Source of the DNA: Silene latifolia
Lineage: Eukaryota > Streptophyta > Magnoliopsida > Caryophyllales > Caryophyllaceae
Assembly (NCBI RefSeq): GCF_048544455.1
Contig: NC_133530.1
Location: forward strand, 20,079,748-20,143,747
Length of the DNA stretch: 64,000 nt
Reading direction: 5' to 3'
Made by a program: the position numbers and the translations under genes. The notes beneath the pieces are model-generated. The model saw nothing but the letters and a program-made list of their open reading frames with translations, ran no database searches and was not told the DNA's origin. This document shows positions 22,398 through 32,584 of the stretch, one piece after another. How positions within the stretch are numbered: position 1 is the first letter of the stretch; every line of letters begins with the position of its first letter.

Positions 22398-22605
22398 CTC
22401 CCTCTGTCCCGGTCATTTGTTGTCCTTTTCCATTTTTGGGTGTCTCAGTCATTTGTTGTCCTTTCTATTTTAAGAATGAACTTGATGAGTAATTTGATCA
22501 TTCTCATTCAATTTGTTCCACTTGTCATTTAGTTATTGGCCCTCTCCTCTTTCCTTGGTCTTTGTGCCAAAACCAAAGGACAACAATTGACCGGGACGGA
22601 GGGAG
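22398..22605. mobile_element. Stowaway MITE downstream of the intact B gene
   Basis: The ends are CTCCCTCTGTCCCGGTCA and, reverse-complemented, CTCCCTCCGTCCCGGTCA, followed by TTGTTGTCC; TA flanks both sides. At 208 bp it is a textbook Stowaway. It lies about 200 bp past the stop of the B gene at 22814 and could be within its 3' UTR. A truncated relative is at 26690. Confidence 0.9.
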
Positions 22606-22813
22606 TATGTGAGAATCAGTTACGCGTATTAACGGAACAGAAGAAGTACACCAAACAAATGACAAAACAGGAATAAGGAGAATGAAAGTCCGATAAATGC
22701 AAACGTACCCATGTCGGCCATGTGTAAACACAAATACATAATCAAAGAAATAATTCACGAAGTAACAATTAAGCAAATGAAATAATTCAAATGACCTATG
22801 GGCTGTAGTCACA

Positions 22814-24019
22814 CTAGGATACCTTGTTCCATTTCTTACCTTTTTCAATCTGCTCGTGTGTTGGTGGAGGAATCCATAATGACTGAAATCGTGTCATCGA
22901 GAGATCCCCCATGTTTAGAATAGGTGTTATGGATCCATCTTTCAAATCAAACACCCTTAAATCATCTGCTATATAAACAGAATCCGGGTTCAACCCACCA
23001 GGACCACATTGCTCAACTGGTACAGCAAACGAGTCACTTCCTTGCCCTATGAAAAACGCGTGATCATCCAGGTTTGTAGTATAAATCATCTTCTGCCCGA
23101 CCAAATCAAACCTAAACACGTCCACAGCACGCGTCTGAGGGGCGCCTAGCTCCCTATTATGATACCTTACAACAAGGTACAATACCGGGTCTCCTCGCCC
23201 ACCCTTATCTCCGGTCAACACTAAATATCTATCCTGATGACACCGCGCCCTCAACTCCCTCTCAGAGGACTCGATCTCATAACTAGAATCTAGTGCTACA
23301 TTAATCCGAGAAGAAACATTTATGCGACCACCAGGGGAATCCCATAGTTCAACAACCCATGGACCGTGTTCATTACCATAACATGAAAGTTTATAAACCG
23401 TTTTAGTCTTCAGACAATACACAATAGGTGGATCGTCCTTGTGGAAAAGGTTATGGTACCTAGTCCAAACCCAATCGTAAGTGTCATCATCAAACCATTG
23501 AACATAAAAATCATGGTAGTCCTTCGGGGTTGGTTTTTGAGGATTATACCTGGGATAACAAAGAAATGCGTTATCATCACCGTATTTATCGCCGAGTTTA
23601 GTGTAAAATCGAGTCGAGGAATGAACATCACTAAAACATTTGCCGTCAAATTCTTGGTTATCGTACTTTTTGTACTTGTAACCCCCGCCAGTGAGAGGAG
23701 ACACGACATACATCTTTCCATATTGGCAGATAAATGCGAGTGTCCCGCGACTTGAACCAACGCATAATGTGTCATAATCGATGGAGTATGCATTCTCTAT
23801 ACTAAGCTTGACAAATCTCTTGTCTACAATGTTGTAGAAATTCTCAAAGTCAACAAACGATGACTCACTCATATCGGTCGGCACCCGTAGCCATGGTGTC
23901 GGTGTCGGTGTCTGTGGCAATGCAAATGTCAAGAACTGTCTCACGGTTGTTGTCGTGCTTGTACGGGTCAAGGGGATAACATGCTTTAGTGCTCTTCGTG
24001 CAAAAGCGATGCCTGCCAT
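22814..24019 (-). CDS. DUF295 family protein, type B, predicted mitochondrial (intact)
   Basis: The only complete uninterrupted B-type gene in the window, 401 residues from ATG 24019 (MAGIAFARRALKHVIPLTRTSTTTTVRQF). The first 33 residues are rich in Arg, Thr and Ala without acids, consistent with a mitochondrial presequence. Then come TPWLRVPTDMSESSFVDFENFYNIVDKR, CVGSSRGTLAFIC, and an insert rich in Asp, Tyr and Lys (about residues 115-185). FHKDDPPIVYCLKTKTVYKLS and NEHGPWVVELWD follow, and the DUF295 end is DDHAFFIGQGSDSFAVPVEQCGPGGLNPDSVYIADDLRVFDLKDGS. The tail after WIPPPT is HEQIEKGKKWNKVS, shorter than in the 17.8-kb relative. It shares a 288-bp divergent promoter with the A gene at 24308. 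Function is unknown beyond the family. Confidence 0.9.
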   Translation of the reverse strand: MAGIAFARRALKHVIPLTRTSTTTTVRQFLTFALPQTPTPTPWLRVPTDMSESSFVDFENFYNIVDKRFVKLSIENAYSIDYDTLCVGSSRGTLAFICQYGKMYVVSPLTGGGYKYKKYDNQEFDGKCFSDVHSSTRFYTKLGDKYGDDNAFLCYPRYNPQKPTPKDYHDFYVQWFDDDTYDWVWTRYHNLFHKDDPPIVYCLKTKTVYKLSCYGNEHGPWVVELWDSPGGRINVSSRINVALDSSYEIESSERELRARCHQDRYLVLTGDKGGRGDPVLYLVVRYHNRELGAPQTRAVDVFRFDLVGQKMIYTTNLDDHAFFIGQGSDSFAVPVEQCGPGGLNPDSVYIADDLRVFDLKDGSITPILNMGDLSMTRFQSLWIPPPTHEQIEKGKKWNKVS

Positions 24020-24307
24020 TGTATGTTTGCAGCCGTAGTACTCTAAATTTCTCCTTTGAGGGATTTTTTGTGAAGATTTAGAAAATATCTTTAAAAAAAT
24101 ATATATACTCGGTATATTCTACCCTTATGATCATATATATCCTATTAAAGAAAAGAGAAACCTAAAAATCCGTTTGCCAAAAAACCAGCGCCCGACCTGA
24201 TTAACCCGTTTCCCAGGTCTAGTATAAAGTATCCGTAATCGCTTACCCTAAAACTGTAACGAAAGGGAAAAAAATACGTATCATCTTCCATGTGAAAACA
24301 AATCACC
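24020..24307. promoter_or_regulatory. Compact bidirectional promoter, pair 3
   Basis: Only 288 bp separate the two ATGs and no insertion is present, so this is probably closest to the ancestral state. The A-side block is CCGACCTGATTAACCCGTTT...AGGTCTAGTATAAAGTATCCGTAATCGCTTACCCTA, with TATAAAG at 24223-24229 about 80 bp before the ATG. The B side reads TAAATTTCTCCTTTGAGGGATTTTTT, shared with pair 2. Confidence 0.6.
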
Positions 24308-25337
24308 ATGGCTCTAAGCAACATTATTCTTAATCATTGTGTCCACAAATTAAAACCGTATCGACAATTTTCATCATCAACATTAATTTCCAAGAACTTG
24401 TACAAGTCATCTTTGCCTATTTTATCATCACCATGGCTAATGCTTCCCCCTGATGTTAAAGACGGTCCGAATGGTCCAACTGATAACTACTTGAATATAA
24501 TTGACAAATCAATTGTCAAGATCGACCGTCCGATGGCACATGGGAGCGTCCCATTCAACACAAAGTGCGTAGGGTCGGCCAAAGGGTGGGTTGCCTTCCA
24601 GTGTGATTCAGATGGTAGTCTGTTCCTGGCTAACCCGTACACTGAAGCGCGTTGTCACAAGTTACCAGCCCCTTCCAGGTTTCCAATATATAGAGAAGGG
24701 TTACATTTTACTCTGTCTGGTGATCCAATGTCAAACAACTTTTCGATTGAAAAAGAGGAGCGAGGATTGTTTAAAAAGTTATGTCTAAAGGCGTATAACA
24801 GGAAGGCGGACACTGTTTACAGCTTACTATTTGACGGAAAACAGAAAAATTTTACTGGGAATCTACAACTGACTACCCGGTCGCATTTTTTACGTTTGTT
24901 TTTGGATCCGGAAGTTATTAAGAAATATGTGGATTACTGGGAGCGGTGTGTCGAGGAATACCTGGTGGTAGCCGAAGAAAATAATCCTCGACTTTTTCTG
25001 GTCATTAGGTATTTAGCTAAAAAGGTTCACGTTCAATGCGAGACTAAAAATATCGAAGTGTTTGAAATTGATTTAGAGGGCAACGGTAAGCTGGAACGTG
25101 TTGAGTCCATAGGTGATCAGGCGCTAGCTCTTCCTAGGAAGAAATAGCGAACCATTTTTTATCTCAACTCGCGATTGTTCTGGTCTCAAGTCGAATTGTG
25201 TGTATATCGCTGAGGATCTCGGTTTCTATGACTTGGAAACGAAATGTATTACACCATTTCTTTCCCTGGGTGATCTCCCTAACATTCGTCCTCAAGTTTA
25301 CTGGGTTGCTCCTCCCTATAAGCCATATTCCGTATAA
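24308..25337 (+). pseudogene. DUF295 type A gene frameshifted by a 4-bp insertion
   Basis: ATG at 24308 (MALSNIILNHCVHKLKPYRQFSSS) opens a frame with all type A features up to ERVESIGDQAL. Near 25124-25130 the sequence reads GGCGCTAGCTCTTCCTAGG where relatives read GGCGCTCTTCTTAGG. Four extra bases shift the frame, which ends in LPRKK at 25147 (279 residues). The rest of the DUF295 end (NSEPF, CVYIAEDLGFYDLETK, PQVYWVAPP) is preserved in another frame to a TAA at 25335-25337. Loss of the conserved last 65 residues probably inactivates the protein, though the presequence and most of the domain remain. The gene is paired with the intact B gene at 24019. Confidence 0.88.
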
Positions 25338-26469
25338 TATATTCCCTTTAGTTCATTCAACAAGTTGTTTACGTTTGATTAAAATACTCATGACAAGAAA
25401 ATAATAACGTTTCGTAATGCCTTTAAATTTAATGCATATTTATAGCTAGCTAGCTACTTTTTTTTTCTGCTTTATTCCATGTTCTTCGGAGTATGTTTTG
25501 CATTACATTCGTTATGGTTTAGTATGTAGGACACATTTGTGGATTGCAAAGGTTGAGACTCGAGAGGGTTCGTTTGTCTACGGTTAGGTGCTCTTATGCT
25601 TAGCATTGGCCTGATTTGTGCTTGTTTCTAGCTTCGCTAGAATGGTTTCAGTTTTGATATTGAAAACATTATACTGATCGCGTAACAGATGCTGATTTTG
25701 TCCATTTAATAAGTCGTACATCTAACAGACACGGTAACACCCGTCTTTGCTGAACTTCTAGCAGAATTCATCCTTTGGTAGTCGTTCAGATTGAGTTAGT
25801 CGTTCCGATGTGACATGGGATTTTGCTTTGTGAGTTACATAGTAGTATAAATTTAGTTGTTCGAATCCTAGATAGTAAATAAAGTAACCGAGAAAAGGTG
25901 CCTTCTGCTGCACCGCCCGGACGACTAATTCAGACAACCAACTGAAATTCTTAAACATTGTAGAGAAAAGGCTGATCGTAAACGAACACGACAATAACAA
26001 TAACATTATCCCAGTGCGTAAAGTTTTAGTAAGTTAAATTACATGGAAACATAAAAGAAATGAAATGACATAAAACAAAGGAATCAAGTTAACGTCTGGG
26101 CTAAAAAAAAGAGGGATTACTCATATAATCGAGTCCACTGTCGATAACCAGGTACACCCAAAGTAGCCAGGATCAGGCAGGTCCAATCTTATCGTCGGGG
26201 GATAACGATGGGTTTAAATCAGCTATGCCTGCTCAATACATCAAGGTCAGACAATTAATGTAATACGAATTATTGGATTATGAGATTTGCGCCTTAATCT
26301 GTTGGTTGCCATTTCAAACGACTAGCCAGGGATCTCGCTATTTCTATTACCATTTGGTTTTAGGATAAACCTTTAATGGACTTGAATTTACTAAGTCTCC
26401 CTAATTTAATAGAATAACGAAGAAACTGAGTAAACAACATAATTAATAATGATATGTAAAAAAAAAAAA
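25338..26469. other. Flank of the DUF295 array
   Basis: No gene. The first 100 bases are the A-type 3' flank. About 25735-25805 (GTCTTTGCTGAACTTCTAG...GGTAGTCGTTCAG) resembles 62750-62810 near the other DUF295 remnants, marking the end of a duplicated unit. An open frame at 25758-26006 (minus) has no recognisable content. The remainder shows nothing. Confidence 0.5.
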
Positions 26470-26689
26470 GTGAACGAGCGAGCACATGAGAAGAAAGCGC
26501 ATGTACCAGGAGGATTCAGGTGGGTGGTGTCGCCAGTGACGAGAGATGAGGGGCTCCAGTCTCCTGGGTCATCCTTGGAGCGAACGCACACAAGATACAT
26601 ACACGTTCCCATGGTTTGCATTGTCCTCAACAATTCGAACCCCATCGAAGGTGTCATACACCACCCCATCAAATTACGCCTTACAAATA
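26470..26689. repeat. Duplicated 220-bp exon-like segment, copy 1
   Basis: Nearly identical to 30968-31188. On the minus strand one frame reads VVYDTFDGVRIVEDNANHGNVYVSCVRS, which looks protein-like; the corresponding frame of copy 2 differs only at a few conservative positions over that stretch. Further on both copies are frameshifted or stopped. It could be an exon carried by a transposon or a decayed gene family. The product is not recognised. Confidence 0.5.
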
Positions 26690-26840
26690 CTCCCTCTGTC
26701 TCAGTCATTTGTTATCCTTTCTATTTTAAGAATGGACTTATGAGTAATTTGATCATTTACAATCAATTTGTTCCATTTGTCATGTAGTAATTGGTCATTT
26801 CCTCTTTTCTTGATCTTTGTCCAAAACCAAAGGACAACAA
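26690..26840. mobile_element. Truncated Stowaway MITE
   Basis: Starts CTCCCTCTGTCTCAGTCATTTGTT after TA and parallels the MITE at 22398-22605 through ATTTTAAGAATG.ACTT, CAATTTGTTCCA and CCAAAACCAAAGGACAACAA. It then stops short; the final CCGGGACGGAGGGAG is missing. Confidence 0.8.
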
Positions 26841-26856
26841 ATACGCTAATATCCAT

Positions 26857-27158
26857 CACTAAAAAATTCAGCGGGTTTAGTTAGAGCAAAATTCCGTCGC
26901 AAAAAGTATACATTCCGTAGCAATTGGGCCCTTTGCAACGGAATATGAACTACATCATCGCAAAAAAAAGTCGCATGTCCATTTATTTTGCGACAGATCA
27001 TGTGTTGCGAAGGCTGTAGCTAAAAGTTTTACAACCGGATCTTATTTACCTATTTTCCCCTAAAATAAAAATATAGTCATCGTCACGACGAAAGGTAACA
27101 TATAGCTGATTTAAACCAGTTTAGTACTATAATACAAGAACTGGTATAAAACAATGTA
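26857..27158. mobile_element. Possible decayed CACTA end
   Basis: Begins CACTAAAAAATTCAGCGGG, then shows repeated motifs such as TTCCGTCGCAAAAA, TTGCAACGGAATATG and TCGCAAAAAAAAG, resembling a subterminal repeat zone. No opposite end was found, so this is a weak call. Confidence 0.35.
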
Positions 27159-27394
27159 CTCCCTCCGCTTCGTTTATTTTTTTACCTTTACTTTTGCTAT
27201 AAAGATTAAGGAAAAGAGAGAGGATCATTTGAGGACGGTGTTATTAGATGATAAGTGGACAATAATAAAATTAGATTATCAAATAACTCATTAAAGACAT
27301 GTCTAGTATAGAAAGGTAAACAATAGAATGGTAAACAAATAAATAAAATACCCTAAAATGAAAATAGTAAACAAATGACTAGGACGACGGGAGT
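27159..27394. mobile_element. Stowaway-like MITE
   Basis: The ends are CTCCCTCCGCTTCGTTTATT and, reverse-complemented, CTCCCGTCGTCCTAGTCATT. TA flanks both sides (27157-27158 and 27395-27396). 236 bp, non-coding. Confidence 0.8.
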
Positions 27395-28200
27395 ATATAA
27401 TTGGATATCATTATTACCAACTTATTTACTAAAGGACAGTGATAAAACGCCATCCGGTGACGACTTCCTGAAATGAAAGAGCGCCACTCTCTCACATGGG
27501 ATGAGTGGGGACCCCTTCAATTAAAAATGCATGTGAGAGGTTGACACCCAATTTAAGCGCCACCGGGTAACGTCCTATCACTTAGAGTAACTGGCAAGGG
27601 ATTGTTCTAACTTAATCAGATGTTTTGTGTTCGTGCCTTGCAGTAAGGGAGAGTTTTACCGCTATAGTGGTCCTACCTAGGTTGAATCCGGACTAAACCG
27701 AATGATTTACCCCAACAAAAAAATAGCATACCATAAATACGAGGAGAGTTTCTCTCCATTTCTTTTTAGTAAATGGAGAGGCCATTCTTTTCGATGGTCC
27801 AGATCGTATTCTGTCATCACCGAATGGCTCGAAAAAAATGGAGAGGATCCATTTCCCATAAATACAGCCATAACTAATTTTTAATTGATTAAATGAGAGG
27901 GATATGAAGAAATACTGATGAAAATTACCGAAGCATTCTTTATTTTTTATTTGACAGATTTAATTGACAAAAATCTTGTACATAAACCAGTAAAAAACAA
28001 TTAAATTTTCAATTTGCCAAAGTAGTAACAAATTGTAGTACATGAATCACCTTTAAAGATGGCCAATCACAAGCACGATGACGGCGGCGGCGAGCATGGA
28101 GCAGGATGGCGGCTGCGAGTCGTGCAAGTCTGAATGAGTTTCGGTTTAGGGATTTGTTTTCGTTTCGGGCGTACTAATCGGGAACATGATAGGTTACAGT
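27395..28200. other. Intergenic, no gene recognised
   Basis: AT-rich sequence with no convincing coding frame. A short GC-rich patch at about 28075-28125 (GACGGCGGCGGCGAGCATGG) stands out but continues in no long frame. Confidence 0.5.
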
Positions 28201-28916
28201 CTGGAGCTGTTCAAATGCGGGCTTGGGCCGGACATGGGTCGGGCCGTGAAGAAAAAAATTGCCCTTTAAGACTATAGTGGGCGGGCTGGGTCAGAATTAT
28301 GGGCCAATTATCTTTGCCCTTACCCGCCCTTTAGTCAATAGTCGGGCGGCCCATGGGCTAATGGGCCATAACACTAAACTTTAATTGTTAATTACTTATT
28401 CGGTGTAGAATAACTTCAACTTAAACTACTAATATATATGGATAGTGAAGGAAAACATAAAAGGGTAGAGGTAAAGATTGGATGTGTACATTATTGTAAC
28501 TTGTAATACACGGAAATTAGCGGTGTTTTGAATATATGCGCCTATTGTAATTTGTCAAGACAATCAAAATTTAATTATCATTGAGATATTTGGAAAGACA
28601 ACGGTTTAGGTTCCACTTTATTAAATAAAAATATGCTTTTATTTTCTTTCATTAAAAAAAATCATTATTATTATTTATAATATAAAACAGTAAATAAACA
28701 CAAATAAATTGAAAATTTATTATCTTATATTTTTAGTGGGCCGGGCGGGTTGGCCCGTTTGGAAAAGCTCGTGTCCATGTCCGGCCCATTTCCTTAATCG
28801 GGCCGAACTTGTCCAGCCCACGACCCATTTTTTAGAAAATTTTGTGTCCAAGCCCGCTAAAAATAAGGGCCGGATGGGTCGGGTTATCGGGCGGTACGGC
28901 CCATGAACAGCTCTAG
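28201..28916. mobile_element. Non-autonomous hAT-like element, GC-rich ends
   Basis: The ends are CTGGAGCTGTTCA and, reverse-complemented, CTAGAGCTGTTCA. The 8 bp outside are GTTACAGT on the left and GTTACACT on the right, a one-mismatch target duplication of hAT length. Both arms (about 28205-28345 and 28730-28905) are rich in GGGCCGG, GGGCGGG and GGCCCAT in mirrored orientation and flank an AT-rich core. No transposase. Confidence 0.8.
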
Positions 28917-29639
28917 GTTACACTTGGTCTATGAAATGTATTTAAACATGTGGCAGAATCAAATTAGGTAGACATAAAGAGAGTTATGGAAAGTTTGCAA
29001 AGGATTAGGGGAATATTGTTTGGAAATTTATTTACTACTATAACTAGTTGAGATCAGCACGCCATTTGTGAGAAATATTAGAGAATTTAATAATTATTTA
29101 ATTATATTTAACTTATTTTAACTCTATTTGAAATTTTAGTATAGAATAAAACTTAATATTAGTAATGTTTTGTATTAAGAGATATAAAAAAAGAAGGTTC
29201 AACATTGTTACTCTATATAAAAATTGCTGAAACTATTTTTTGTGTATATGTGTTGTAATAAATATACTTATGTATATATTAAATAAAAAAAATAAAAAAA
29301 TTAACCAAAATTTAAATGCTCGCGTTGTATAGAGTAGAAATAGATATTAAATTAAAGTGTGAGAAAAATATATATTATCGGCAAGTTTTTTCATTTTAGA
29401 AGTAAAAAGAATATATGAATGCTCTTATTTTGTAGTAGGTTAGTTGTTATATGTAATGAATTAGTATTGACCCAGTTGTGGATATATAAATGTGTAAATG
29501 AAATAGAATTATATGGAATTAAGCAGTTTGGCCTAATTGTAAATAGAATATAATGAAGCCCAAATATGGAATATTCATTTAGGCGGGAAAATATTAGAGC
29601 TTTCTTATTATTTTAGTTTAGTGGGGATTAAAAGATATA
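28917..29639. other. AT-rich intergenic, no gene recognised
   Basis: Very AT-rich with many TATATAA stretches. No frame or repeat structure that I can support. Confidence 0.5.
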
Positions 29640-30059
29640 CTCCCTTCTATTTAGAATAACTCTCCTTATTGGAGCGTGTTTGAAAAATAAGCTAAATTAT
29701 TCTGGTAAGCTGAGATAATTGGAGAGAGGGGTATTGTGAGATATTATTGTAGGGTTAGGTGATTAAAATAAGTATTATTGTAGGGTGAGTTGATTAAAAT
29801 AAGATACAGTATGATATTGCTTGTGCAGTATGATATTGTTTGTGGGGTATTGTTGTGGGTGAGGTGATTAAAATAAGTATCGATATATAAGTGAAAATAT
29901 ATTCATGTGAGATCTTATTTGATTCGTCTTTAGGAATACATTAAGAATATATAACTTTTATAATTTTTGCAAATACGTAGCTAAAGATATTTACCGCGTA
30001 AAACACGCGTTGGCAAACGTGAAAAGGCAAACTTGTAATGTGGAGTTGAATGGAGGGAG
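29640..30059. mobile_element. Stowaway-like MITE, 420 bp
   Basis: The left end is CTCCCTTCTATTTAGAATAA and the right end, reverse-complemented, CTCCCTCCATTCAACTCCAC, with TA on both sides. Terminal similarity beyond the first eight bases is poor. An internal segment with GGTGATTAAAATAAGTAT is repeated near 29758, 29790 and 29860. Confidence 0.6.
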
Positions 30060-30349
30060 TATTAACTAGTTAGTACAAAGCGTCTTGCTTGTGACGGACA
30101 TTATCCGTCACAAGCTTATGACGGATATTGCTCCTCTCACAATAAGACAACTGGGATAGTAAGTGCGGGAAAATGAAAATTCAAGACTAAATTATACACA
30201 ACCCAATGTAATTAATGCATATATTAAAAACTTTTTTCCTTAATTGTTTCCTAATACAGCTCAATGAGCATAATAAATATGCATTAATCAAAAAACCCAA
30301 AATACACTACGTCATGGACAATATATATCTCTTCTAATTAATGATGGTG

Positions 30350-30754
30350 TAGGAGTCTATTTCAACTCTCGTCTTTTCCTCCAAATCCGACTTCACCTTC
30401 GATGACCTAAACCACCATTGACGCCAAGCTTTTGTTGCTTCACTCATGGTAGATACATACCAATCGCACCTGGGTAATATATACCCACCATCAAATTCTC
30501 AGAAGAACCAACTTTGAAAGCCGATGAATTCTCATCTGTACCTTCAAGAAGTATATGTTTAGAGAGGAACTTAATGAAATGAAAAGGACATTGTTCCTTT
30601 AACCTTTCTCGTAACACGTCCATTTTCTTCTCGCTTTCAATATAGCTCGGTTGACGATGCAATTCCTTTAATCTTTTATATTATGCTTCTTCTGACAACT
30701 TATGATCCCTCTGCACCCATGGAATCGCAATATTTGTATCTTGGTTAACCGCCA
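30350..30754 (-). pseudogene. Unrecognised gene fragment with an in-frame stop
   Basis: The minus strand from ATG at about 30754 reads MAVNQDTNIAIPWVQRDHKLSEEA, then TAA. The same frame continues with YKRLKELHRQPSYIESEKKMDVLRERLKEQCPFHFIKFLSKHILLEG to YYPGAIG and a stop at about 30444. A different frame then continues MSEATKAWRQWWFRSSKVKSDLEEKTRVEID. The mixture of charged and hydrophobic residues looks like a real protein rather than noise, but I do not recognise the family. It is broken by one stop and probably one frameshift, or an intron (GTATGT occurs at the break). Confidence 0.45.
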
Positions 30755-30786
30755 TAATTTTGGAACAAAACTAAAATTATAGAATC

Positions 30787-30870
30787 ACCCACCAATAATG
30801 CAACATTGATTCAAACCCACCAATAATGCAACGTTGATTCAAACCCACTAATAATGCAACATTGATTCAA
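30787..30870. repeat. Tandem repeat, three 28-bp units
   Basis: Three consecutive copies of ACCCACCAATAATGCAACAT followed by TGATTCAA, with single-base changes (CAACGT in unit 2, CACTAA in unit 3). No function is visible. Confidence 0.9.
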
Positions 30871-30967
30871 TAACAAATAATTGAACAGTCGTGCATTGGT
30901 CAAATCAAGAATAATGAGAAATATTCACCACGGCTTAAAAAATATCGTTGTCAGATCATGTAAAAAG

Positions 30968-31188
30968 GTGAACGAGCGAGCACAAGAGAAGAAAGCGCGT
31001 GTACCAGGAGGATTCAAGAGGTTGGTGTCGCCACTGACGAGAGACGAGTGGCTCCAGCCTACAGGGTCATCCTTGGAGGCGAACGCACACAAGATACATA
31101 AACATCCCCATGGTTTGCGTTGTCCTCAACAACTCGAACCCCATCAAAGGTGTCATACACCACCCCATCAAATTACGCCTTACAAATA
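30968..31188. repeat. Duplicated 220-bp exon-like segment, copy 2
   Basis: Matches 26470-26689 from GTGAACGAGCGAGCAC to TTACAAATA with about one change per ten bases. Flanking sequences differ, so the duplicated unit has sharp borders. It is followed by AT-rich sequence instead of the Stowaway MITE seen after copy 1. Confidence 0.6.
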
Positions 31189-32584
31189 ATAAGATTATAA
31201 ACAATATATGCGACGAAAGGAGTATAAAGTTATTATTATGAAGTTTAACATAATTTTTTTTGATGTTAAGCTTTCTATATTTTTGAACCTTTTATCAAAG
31301 ATTCATTAGATGAGATTAGAAATAGAGGGGGAGAGTTCATAAAGAGGATTGTTATTGATAATTCGTTCGTTGATAGTGGGGTTTGTCATGCTCCCCCAAT
31401 CAAAAAAATAACTCAATTAATATAGTAGGGTAGTCGAGGTCGAACCACAAGGAGATCAAGGATTGAATAGTAGTTTGTCTTAAATTACAAGTAAGCTACG
31501 CAAATCATGAAATTGGTTTATATTAAGCTAAACAACTAAACTAAACTAACTAGGAATACTAAACTAAATAAACAAAGCAATGAAATAATGGTCTAAACAA
31601 TCAAGGAAAGGTTAGGGTTCGATTTCTTCTCCAACACACCATGTTTACACTTATAAATCCTGTTATCAAGTCATTGGGTAATAGTTTGGGGGAAAACGTC
31701 TCTAATTCGCTAAACACCTCTCTCCTGGGTTTGTGTTTGGACACTAGCAACGCTGACCTACCTCCCTCTGGGTTCGTAAGTCGAAATCCCTTATCTTCGG
31801 GTTAATGTCAATATGCTCACGTTATCTTCCCGGTCATTCCACTCCCTTTCCTAAGGGTCAATTTCAAACCGAAAATTAAAAGGCAGCCTTCTTAAGTTCT
31901 CCCTCCCGGGTTCAACTCAAGTTGGCTACTAGTCTAGGTGAGGTGAATCGGCTCCCAACCTAGTCAACACCCATTGACGGTCAAGGGTCAAAAGTCAACA
32001 ATAATCTCAAATAGAAGATAATAAGTCAAATCCTTTAATTAACCCAAACCAATTCCTCAACAACTAATCAAAATGAGATTTAATCATTTAAACTTGGCAT
32101 GTTAGGGATTAATCAAACCTTAGTGAAAATACTACTCACTAATCATTACTAATCTAACATTAAGTACATTAAAGTGATTAAAAAAATTAAAGTTGGTACT
32201 AATTTCTCCTTTTCTCTTACTTATTGCACTTTTCATTATTGTTATATTTAATTAGTTTAGTCACTTTAATTAGTCAAGTTTTAGTCTTTATTACTCTTAG
32301 TATACTTAGTGATAATTTATTCATGATTAGTCTTGAGATTAGTTGTTAAAGTTTCAATCTTTATGACTTTAATCTAAGAAAAATGAAGGAAAGAAATAGA
32401 ATTGGTAATTTTTGTAGCACAAAAGAAAGGACTAGATCTGAGTATCTACCTAACTACTACACCTACTGTTTTCTCGCCTTTCTTTCGTCTTCTGCCTCTG
32501 CCTAGAACCAAAAAATAAATGACGACTCTCTGATTGGAACCCAACAAGAATGCCCATCTGCCAAAAAATGAGATCCCTTTTCTT
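31189..32584. other. Repetitive-looking non-coding sequence
   Basis: No coding frame. About 31425-32000 (GGTAGTCGAGGTCGAACCAC...CTCCCTCTGGGTTCG...CATTGACGGTCAAGG) reads like a leader or LTR segment of an unidentified retroelement. 32150-32350 is a run of ATTAGT and TTAATC variants. The stretch just before 32584 may belong to the outer part of the copia LTR, but I cannot place that border. Confidence 0.4.

Larger units (their letters stand above)
20896..22813. other. Convergent intergenic region with two MITEs
   Basis: No gene. The first 120 bases are the shared A-type 3' flank. MITEs lie at 21234-21620 and 22398-22605. The stretch near 21745-21800 (CTTAGC.TTGGCCTGATTTGTGCT) also occurs downstream of the third A gene near 25595-25640, so it belongs to the duplicated unit. 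The rest shows nothing. Confidence 0.55.

Noticed and set aside
26449..26787. 112-residue plus-strand frame KKKKVNERAHEKKAHVPGGF...
   Set aside because: Runs from the duplicated exon-like segment into a Stowaway MITE; copy 2 diverges in frame, so it is not a real gene.
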